DNA from: Argyresthia goedartella
Lineage: Eukaryota > Arthropoda > Insecta > Lepidoptera > Argyresthiidae
Assembly: GCA_949825045.1 (NCBI GenBank)
Contig: OX463815.1
Location: 18,035,231 to 18,099,230 of the forward strand
Length of the DNA: 64,000 nt
Direction of reading: 5' to 3'
The position numbers and the translations under genes are program-made. Under the pieces are notes generated by a model that ran no database searches, had not been told where the DNA came from, and was given only the letters and a program-made list of their open reading frames with translations. Positions 56,286-64,000 of the stretch are shown in pieces. The first letter of the stretch is position 1, and the number at the start of each line of letters is the position of its first letter.

Positions 56286-56543
56286 TTATGGCGTCTGTAC
56301 CCGTTGTGCAGATGACAATGCGGGAAGAGCTGCCAGTTTTTTTGTCAGTTTGTCCAAAGGTAAGTCTTTGTTAGGAAAATATCCCGCTAGATAGTCAAGA
56401 ACCACATTTGGGTCCCACGTCGGATAGTACTTGGGAAAACAAGGTTTAGTTTTAAACACTTCTTTAAGGAATCTTAGCACATTTTGGTTTTCACTAAATG
56501 GTTTTCCTAATATCAATGACAATGCCGATCGATATGTATTCAA
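56286..56543 (-). pseudogene. Tyrosine recombinase fragment (DIRS)
   Basis: 85 codons reading 'NTYRSALSLILG', 'VLRFLKEVFKTKPCFPKY', 'TWDPNVVLDYLAGYFPNKDL', then 'LAALPALSSAQRVQT'. The last block carries the first catalytic Arg of DIRS/Crypton-type tyrosine recombinases (usual text TAHRVQT). The H-x-x-R and Tyr motifs further on are missing, so it is inactive. Confidence 0.7.
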
Positions 56544-56599
56544 AGTAGAGTAACTGGCTCATGTTAGTTGTAAGAATTTTGATTAAGATTTTAACTGCT

Positions 56600-56762
56600 C
56601 CTAAATTACACAATCTTAAAATAGCAGCCGCCATTCTTTACCAGTATATTTACTACACACAGGTTCAATATCCTGTGTTACCAAACTATCTGGATAAATT
56701 GGATCTTTAGACCATTGACATAGTTCAAAACAGCCTGATTATCGGTGATGGCTTGCAAAGCC
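56600..56762 (-). pseudogene. Start of DIRS reverse transcriptase
   Basis: On the minus strand, just after gag, 'WKAITDNQAVLNYVNGLKI' and QF resembles the first conserved block of DIRS RT. Stops follow within 25 codons and the rest of RT is absent before the recombinase fragment begins at 56543. Confidence 0.45.
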
Positions 56763-57140
56763 TATACAAAGAACTGTAGCCTTCCGGCAGTGGCGCTTAC
56801 CTCTACTGTTTGTTCAGTTTGGGATTGGTCTTGTACGACGTTGCCGGTCTGACGTCTGTAGAGGTATCTTCGGTTGATGTTGAGGGTATCGGAGCCTGGG
56901 CCCACCCTGTCTGGGTGTCCTCTGAGATTGCTGCCTGGGAGGACCTCTCCAGTTTCCCTGAGTGTATCTCTTGAGTGACGCTCCATATGCCCCGTCGTTT
57001 CTCTTGATCTGGAAACCTGATCGCTCTTCCGTTTTAGTGGCTTTTATTTTCTCACCTAGATTTTCACCAAAAAGCAATGTATCTTTTTTAGAATCAGTTA
57101 CCACAGTATAGAATTTCTTATCGAGTGATGCCATCGCCAA
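56762..57140 (-). pseudogene. DIRS Gag C-terminal fragment
   Basis: The frame starting at 57140 reads 'MAMASLDKKFYTVVTDSKKD', 'LLFGENLGEKIKATK', 'QGNWRGPPRQQSQR' and a basic, Gln/Pro-rich tail. The FGENLGEKIKA block and basic tail are familiar from the Gag of animal DIRS elements. The upstream part of gag is missing. Confidence 0.6.
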
Positions 57141-57336
57141 ATTTCGTCTAGTTTTCCCAAAGCGTATAGAGGGGCGCGCGGCACCGGTAGATGGCGTAGC
57201 GATCTGGTAGGGGGTTTTTGAATTTATTTACTGTATTTTACTCTAAAATATTGCACGATGCCTAGTACATTGAAGAGTGTACTACCTAGTGAATTATTAT
57301 AAATCTAGAGGACGTAACGCCGTTAGTATAATCAAT

Positions 57337-59050
57337 ATTATGTAGTTTAACATAAAGTTGTGGCAAATTTTATTACTAAAGCAGAACTTGAGCTTATGGT
57401 GATAGATCAGAATTAAAAAAATGTTTTGCCCGTGGGAAACTATGTCTAACGTAGTGGAAAATATTCCACAGCCTTCGTCTAATCAATTGGGTTATACACA
57501 CTTAAGTCAACACTCACAATAGATTGAAGTAGGCATCGAGTCAACTCAACTCAAACATCGCAACTGACCAAAAATACAGATATATAATATTATATTAGAA
57601 TAATAGTAGCCAGAAGAGAAACTAAAAAGGATACGCGTGTGAAAAATAAATTTGGATTGATTGACAATTTTCAGCAGGATGATTTCTAGAAATATACATA
57701 TTTTTAATTCGAACAATATTGTACCAACTTTGAGCATGATACATGAACAATTAATAAATGACGGAATACCATTTCCGTAGTGTCAGGCACCTTAGGCGCC
57801 ATTTTCTTAAAATAATATTCGAAAATTGTAACCGGAAGCATTTAATATTTGATATCGTAGTTGTCATGATATCACAGAAAAAGTTTGTATCATGCTCAGA
57901 TAAACGAAACTCTTTGCTTTAGCGTCAATTTCAGATTGCGTACCCTTTTGTTGATAGTTTGGTTTCTTTTGGTTTATTTTTGCTCTACAGAATTAGGTTA
58001 TACTCGCCACGTATAGTTTGTAACAGCATCTATTATAGTTATAACATAAACAATGACTGAATATTTAAAATCGAAACCTTTGGGAAACGTTATTTTAATT
58101 ATAAAAGTGATCTATCAGTGAGATAAATTATAAAATTGCATTAGAAAGTCATAAATGAATCAGTCAAATTAATAGATCGTAGATTGTCTTGTATTTTATA
58201 CATTTTATTGGCTACATTAGGATAGCGGAAGATTTCCCAAATTTTTTTGGCCCAGAAATATCAGAAACAATAGTAGCGTATTTACAATAATTTATCTGTT
58301 ACAAATTTCTCCAAGAAATATCGATAGTGATGTGAAAAAAATATTATCGATAAATTGTAAGAAATAATAGTCTTTAATTTAATGATTTGATCAGTATTTA
58401 TGAAATTTTTCCACAACGTAACATTGATGTGGGAAAATTCATGTGTAATTAAATACTACCCTTTTAATTTTAGATTTCCTGGTGTAAAACTATTGATAAA
58501 TGTGTGGCTTGCGGCGGTATCTCGCGGATCCGGCTGGACGGCAAAAACGCGCGCGAATTCTAAAGAAGAATTTACGGCAGAATGATTTTTACCAGCAACA
58601 AAAAAATCGCAGACTAATACAAACTACTACACCAACACTAATCTCCCGTCCACATCTGTTATTAGAGTAAGAACTCATTCACACGGGATCCGTCATTAGT
58701 CAAATTATACCCGTAAATGCTGCTGATATTTTTCAATATATTTTACTGATTTTTTACTTCGTCACGGTACGTCAAGGGTACGGTACGTATTATTGAATCA
58801 TGATTAGCGATCCAAATTAATTAATCGTGTGTAAATGAGTGTTTAATTTGTAAAGACATTTTTTATTGCTATTTAATTGTCGATTTAACTATGTGTATAT
58901 TTTTAAATTATATTTTTTAATTAATACCTATAATAATATGTTTACTTCAGAGCACAAAGGATTCATATTTTATTTGTAACAGACAAACTACTAAAACTTT
59001 ATTAGTTTCTTCATATCACACTCAAATCAATCTATTTCATATAAAAAGGC
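57337..59050. other. Unassigned AT-rich stretch
   Basis: No frame with known motifs. A GC-rich patch at 58500-58560 (gcggcggtatctcgcggatc region) has no splice context I can support. 57170-57240 still belongs to the DIRS end. Confidence 0.4.
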
Positions 59051-59079
59051 CTGCTTGAGGCACGGCTCAGTTTTCCCAT

Positions 59080-59345
59080 CACTGTTTCCAACATTCACAA
59101 CAGTCACCCAGTGTTGAGCCGTCGCTGTCGACTGCAATTAAATCTAGGATGCTGTTGGTGCTGCCACGCGTTCTGCTTCAGTAACGAGGCACTTCTCTTA
59201 ATTATGATGGCATGGAATCCATCAGTAGGTGCCTCAACAAATATGCCCGCTATGCTTCAGTACAGTATGCTACAGAAGCGTGGCAGCCCCAGCAGCATCC
59301 TAAAAGCATTGTTAACCTGGATGAGCAGGGCGTTGAGAGTTTAAG
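59080..59345 (-). pseudogene. LINE C-terminal fragment
   Basis: Read on the minus strand: 'VNNAFRMLLGLPRFCS', then 'GIFVEAPTDGFHAIIIKRSA' and 'SLLKQNAWQHQQHPRFNC', with a stop after LY. This is the end of the reverse transcriptase thumb and tail of a LINE ORF2. It is short and old. Confidence 0.55.
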
Positions 59346-59979
59346 AGTCTATTGGGTATGGCTATGGGCTGCACGTGTACACTGATTGACAGTTTGCCTT
59401 AAACTGAACGCGAAAAGAATCCTAACTGTCCTGTCAAAACTATATTGTTTTCAGTCATACAAAGTAATATGGTCGTATGAGTAAAGAGTGTCAGTATATT
59501 AACTTTTGTTCATGGAATAGCCCTCCCTCTATTTACTTACTTACTCTGCGGTATCGTGACATTTCGTGTGGCGCCAGTATTGTTAGCTTTTGCTAAAATA
59601 GAACTAAAGCGGAAGTCGGCTTTAATATTTTTAAGCATGAAGTATCGCTGGTTGCGAGGGAACAAAAGTTCACGAAAATGCAATAGATGCAATTGATGTT
59701 CAGTTCAAATACGACGGATTATTGTTGTGTGCTGGGGATATGTAAATTGGGATATATATTTTTACTGTACAATCAAATCAATATTATTTACAAAACATTA
59801 TTTTATTACAATACAATTATACAAAAATTCAAATAAAGGGGGCTCCTCATACATGGAACTGAAACTAAAATATATTTTTTTCATCAAACCTATATGTGTG
59901 GGGTGTATAAAGATAGGTCTTTAAAAATGACGTTGAGGTTTCTGAAACCATTTTTCTTCAAAGTAAATCGTTATAGAGA

Positions 59980-60155
59980 CAGACCCTTCCAAAGTAGAAA
60001 AATGTGTCTCCCCCCCCTCTCTAACTTTTAAAGTATAGTGAAAAATTTACAAAAAATATATGTATCTCAATACACACTTTCAACGAAAATTGGTTTACTT
60101 CATTGGTTAACCCTTCATGGGCCAGTCCGACTCGCACTTGGCCACTTTTTTATCC
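59980..60155 (-). repeat. Dispersed lepidopteran repeat, fragment
   Basis: It ends 'gggccagtccgactcgcact' plus 'tggccactttt', the reverse complement of the core at 1855 and 20918. The preceding text (caacgaaaattggtttactt) is typical of the family's interior. Confidence 0.65.
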
Positions 60156-60274
60156 TCTTAGCACATCAAATATCGTAGGTTGCACTAAACCCATATCTTA
60201 GCTCGATAATTGTTGCACACCTGGCAGTGTATTTTTGAAGACACATGGAATACATACCGTAATTACCGTAACCA

Positions 60275-60550
60275 AATTTTTTTTTATTTTCATATTCATA
60301 TTCATATTCATTTATTTGCATATAAAATGTACAATACACACCTCCTCCTCCTCCTTTCTGCTCCTCTTTGACCTAAAAACATGCATTAAAGTAGAAAAAT
60401 ATAAAAATAAATGTCTAGAAAAAAGGATAAGCTAATTTTGTAAAAGTTAACAAAAGCCATTTTTAAAAGAGACCTAAATTCATCTGTAGAAGTTTATTTG
60501 CCCTATTATTCCCCCACGGTGATTCAACTAGAGACGAGGCAAAGAACATG
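60275..60550 (-). mobile_element. 3' end of a minus-strand retroelement
   Basis: Read on the minus strand, AATAAA is followed by three TGAATA units and an A-run (60276-60316). The preceding ~230 bp has a (GGA)n patch (60342-60358) and no frame. Probably a LINE 3' untranslated part. Confidence 0.4.
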
Positions 60551-61765
60551 AAGTGAATTAAGTTTATTTATAAATATCTACAGTAAGGAATTACTTTTTA
60601 TTTTGATTTGGGTTAAACATGGATGTATAGATATGGATCATAAATCAGAATTATCGATTTACTAACATAAAAAATCGGCAAGATCATAGCCCCTTCGTCG
60701 CTTGATTTTGGGTTCTCAGGCGGAAAAATTCTATTACTAACACGTTCGAAAAGGCTTTTTACGAAACTCGCTACGACCCCCGCCTTCGGCTCGTGCCGTA
60801 AACTTCTCGGTTCGTATATATAAGCCTTTGCGAACTCCTGGGAAATGTACTATTGTATTTATCTTTTGCTTACTGTGGGGATTAAAAGCAACATTTGAAA
60901 ACAAAATTAATAACAGAACATTATTTACTCACTTTACAACAGCGCTGATTGTTACAAGTACACATTCAAGATACATTTTTATCTACGTATTTTTAATTGC
61001 ACAGTAATTAAATGGTAACAACACATTACAATTTATGCACGAATGATATTTTTCCCTAAAGAGTGATTGCTTACAGGAAAGTTTATAATAGTATAAATGT
61101 AGAATGCATATATGTATAGACGTATTTTAAATGTATTTACTCGTACTAGCAATTTCACAAAAATGCCTACTTCAGACTCACAAAGTGATGTCTGTCTGGC
61201 TGGCGAGTATGACAAATTTTATCACACGACACGTGCATTCCGACAATATTAGAACTCCACTTTGCTGAGTGTCGACGGAATTCCTATTTCGTTTGAGTCA
61301 TGAGAAAGAAACCTTTTTATGGCATTACATATGAATGTATGTAAGTGTAAATTCATTTGTAATCATTTTCACGGTGTCGATTCGCAACATTTTTCCTCTT
61401 GCTTGTTTCACTTATTTTATCTATTTTTATAGCTCAGCAGACGCTAAGCAAACAAAGACTTGGCAAAAATCACTAAATCGTTAAAAGCTAAAGTCTCGCT
61501 GTAAAAGGTTTTGTGAGTTACGAGCTTACATAAAAACCTTTCAAGAACAAATCTTTTAAGGTACCCTATTAAGCGCAGTAAAATACTTCCCTAGCTTCCA
61601 TGAAAGTAGCTACAATTTTTTGGTACAACACGAGAATAATAGATAAGTTCATAAACACATGATCCGTACTTTAATAATTTTTTAGGAACTTATGAATTTT
61701 AATGGATATAGTTTAAAAGGACAAAAGAATGGACTGCTTCGCATTTTAATATACACATTTTACTT

Positions 61766-61869
61766 AGGGCCAGTTTCAAAATGTCCGGATAAACTATGTC
61801 TGACAGATAAATCATCGTAAAATCATGTTTTAACATTGGTTTTATCCGGAGGACATTGTGAAACAGGTC
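61766..61869. mobile_element. Small MITE-like inverted-repeat element
   Basis: It starts 'gggccagtttcaaaatgtcc' plus 'ggataaa' and ends 'tttatccggaggacattgtg' plus 'aaacaggtc', which are inverted copies about 28 bp long. The 104 bp element matches a MITE type I recall from Lepidoptera (gggcctgtttcac...). It has no coding capacity. Confidence 0.65.
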
Positions 61870-62334
61870 ATTAAATGACATTGATTGATTGAATAATCTT
61901 TAGACAAGCCTATGTATAAATATGAAAGACAGACAGCCGCATCAAACAGAGAAAGATAATTATTTTTAAAGGTAGGTAATTCCCTGCGCTAGTTTTTAGC
62001 CATATTTTATTAAAATCAATTCATCTGTTCGAAAGTTATCAGCTTAGCAAGGAAACAAGGCAGCCAAATTTCAGGCTTAAGGTTTCATTGTGTCTTAAGG
62101 TTATTTTATAGTTATTTTGATGTACAACTTGCAAACAATAGTGTGAACAAATAGTATGTGCTGCTGTATCTATGTATTTTGTAACTTAAACAAAGAGTAT
62201 GTCGCCTAATGGCATATTTTTACGCAACTCCAATTAAGACAATTAGACGCCAATGATATTTGATATCGTCGAGCGAGGAAATTTATTTATGGCACACTAC
62301 GAACAGGAGCCAGGAAAATACAGTGTAATTTCCA

Positions 62335-62460
62335 CGGGAGCCGCTGTTGGGGCCGCCCGCTCGGGCTCACTCGGGCGTCGTCGGGCGGGCCTGCGCGCCT
62401 CCGCCCGCCCACCACGACGCTGCGCCTAGCGCCACAATCGTGCTCCGAACGTACCTATCA
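62335..62460. other. GC-rich, CpG-rich patch
   Basis: About 125 bp of over 70% GC with many CpG (ccgcccgctcgggctcactc and following), in an AT-rich intron. No stop-free frame with known motifs or splice pattern was supported. It could be a regulatory region, an alternative first exon or a transposon piece. Confidence 0.35.
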
Positions 62461-63384
62461 TCAGAAATGATATTTTGAGGTTAACTTTTTCAGTTGCCAA
62501 TTACTATTACAATGAAACCAGGTCAAACCTCGCCTCGGTCACTTTAGCCGGGGGCAATATCGAAGTGTCGAATGTCGCGAAGAAGGATCCTCAGCCGTAA
62601 ATTGAGACGATTTGTTTGTGTCAATACAAAACTGTTACTGTCAAGTGCACGGACAAAGGAGATTTACATTGAAAATGCTGCAGTGGACCATGTCGTTTCT
62701 AAATATTTCTGAATAGCCTCACCTTGTTGAGAAGTTTGTTTTCACATATCCTTTGAGTTGAAAGAAGTTAATTCAGCAGCTAATAAGTGTGTTGTTGACA
62801 TTAGAGGGATTACGCACATTTCAACAACTAAAATATAAATAGTTAATCATTATTATAGTCAGTTAATAATATTCAGTAGAGTTCCTGCTTATTTGTCGCT
62901 TGCTCCACCTGTGATATTTCGTCCTTGCTATATAAATGTTACTTCCTACGAGTATGTTCTGATTAATATGGTAGCATAGTTTATGAAAGTAGTTCAAGCA
63001 ACTCATAGAGTGATGCTGTTGAATAATTATAATGATGTATTTTATACGCGAAGCAATCTACTTAGAGTTTTATTGTTGAATTAAATAGGTTTAGTACCGT
63101 GTAGGTTTTCTGAATATATTTAAATATAATTAAGTATCTGATGATGTGGTAGCTGCATGGGGGCGATCAAATCAAAGCATGTGCCGTTTTTGAAGGTAAT
63201 GTAACCCTTTTTTACCTTTTGGTAACAAATATATCAAACCAGTGAATGTAACCTTCAAATGCAACGGTTTTCACTCGATATCACAATCCCGAAGAAATAT
63301 TTTCTTCAAACCAATTTTTAGGTACATACTGAACCCACACATTCAATAACCACATCAATAATGACAATGTTCCCTACAAAGTCG

Positions 63385-63470
63385 CATATAGGTAAACAAC
63401 CATGACTACGGCACAAACATCCGTTCTCATCAAACAAATATTTGCCCCACCCGGAACTAGTCTAGTTAGT
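63385..63470 (-). repeat. SINE family A body fragment
   Basis: 'gtaaacaaccatgactacgg' and 'atccgttctcatcaaacaaa', then 'tttgccccacccgg' match the reverse complement of the body of the SINE at 46592-46852. The head is missing. Confidence 0.65.
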
Positions 63471-63689
63471 TTTGTTATGACGCTGGATGGAACCTCAGTG
63501 TTAGTAAGTAAAGATTAGAAAGTAAAATAAAATAAAGGTCAAAGATTCATACTTTGCTAAAACAATATCAAATCAATGCTAACTTATAGTATACTTAAGT
63601 ATGTAGGTATAAAGTTAGTTTATAAAGTATACCTTGCTTTTAATGTTGCTATGATGCTATCCGATCATTCAATTAGAAATCTATACTTA

Positions 63690-64000
63690 GTAAATGCTAA
63701 GTCTTGACTGACTCACTCACTCACTGAGTCCCAGTTCGCGGGAACCGGTTTTCACCTGATTTGGGGGGAAATGGTTAGTTAAAGTATGTATGAAAATCAA
63801 AAACTTCTTGTGTTATGTCTTGAATTTTGCAGGAAGACAGTTTATAGGTACGAGACTACTAACCGAATGTTTTTTTTAAATTTGCACCCTGGTATAGGGA
63901 GAACGGGGTGGTGTTCACTTTTTATGCCCATAAAGAAACTACTCGACTTATGAAGTTATAATTTGGCAGGTAGGTAGTTTATAGTTATGAGACGCCAGTT
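63690..64000. repeat. Unassigned interspersed repeat running off the window
   Basis: 'gactgactcactcactcact' begins a stretch with 'ttataggtacgagactacta' at 63842 and a variant 'gtttatagttatgagacgcc' at the very end, about 140 bp apart. It is probably two tandem units of a lepidopteran repeat, cut by the window edge. Confidence 0.4.

Larger units (their letters stand above)
55243..57336 (-). mobile_element. DIRS-type retrotransposon, internally deleted
   Basis: Inverted terminal repeats lie at about 55300-55450 and 57165-57320 (each with 'ttttagagtaaaatac', 'tagtacactcttcaat' and 'gccatctaccggtgc'). A third region, 55515-55630, holds the reverse complements of both outer ends side by side, which is the internal complementary region found only in DIRS-type elements. 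Between them the minus strand encodes a gag piece, the beginning of an RT and a tyrosine recombinase piece. Most of RT, RNase H and methylase is missing. Such elements replicate through a circle and integrate by a tyrosine recombinase, so no target duplication is expected. Confidence 0.75.

Noticed and set aside
59111..59344. 77-codon + strand gene
   Set aside because: The opposite strand carries a recognisable LINE C-terminal fragment; the + frame is its shadow.

Overview
This is a transposon-dense stretch of an insect genome, most likely a moth or butterfly. Three things point there: tRNA-derived SINEs, CR1/Jockey- and RTE-type LINEs, and many copies of a dispersed repeat whose cores resemble 'CAAGTGCGAGT...' and 'GAAGGGTTCCGTACC', which I know from lepidopteran genomes. 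The only host gene I can support is on the + strand: two exons (31857-32071 and 46182-46314) whose phases match across a 14.1 kb intron. Their peptide resembles the region before the PH domain of the Rac exchange factor still life (sif, Tiam1 family). That name is from memory, not from a search. Everything else would then lie in sif introns or upstream sequence.

Layout. 1-1960: a degenerate ~210 bp tandem repeat and unassigned DNA. 1966-11510 (-): a BEL/Pao LTR retrotransposon with an envelope-like gene. Its LTRs are 249 bp, differ at about 2 sites and are flanked by ATTAA duplications, yet its coding frame is broken about seven times. A possible solo LTR and a LINE tail sit in its leader. 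12925-16985 (-): a CR1/Jockey-like LINE with a full-length ORF2, inserted into a dispersed repeat. 17731-19300: a 50 bp minisatellite of 31 units with no visible indels. 20-25 kb: repeat debris. 25.6-29.9 kb (+): a decayed LINE ended by a broken mariner (to ~30.9 kb).

31.8-46.3 kb is the intron between the two host exons and holds the most complex nest. A Gypsy-type element (36238-44771, 161-162 bp LTRs, CCTAA duplications) has lost most of pol. It is split by a 5.6 kb LINE (38182-43746, -) flanked by 25 bp identical direct repeats. That LINE encodes an OTU-like cysteine protease domain ahead of its endonuclease and reverse transcriptase. SINEs also sit in the Gypsy element. Just outside are a 705 bp foldback element and a pair of inverted repeats.

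46.3-64 kb would be a further intron: LINE fragments, a tRNA-SINE, a 0.59 kb inverted-repeat element with a truncated MADF domain, a mariner-like relic, a perfect-looking 287 bp tandem duplication, a deletion derivative of a DIRS-type tyrosine-recombinase retrotransposon with its internal complementary region still recognisable (55243-57336), and a small MITE. No functional operon, CRISPR array or free-standing RNA gene was seen. The 'system' here is layered mobile elements. The OTU-LINE and the mini-DIRS element are the most worth following up.
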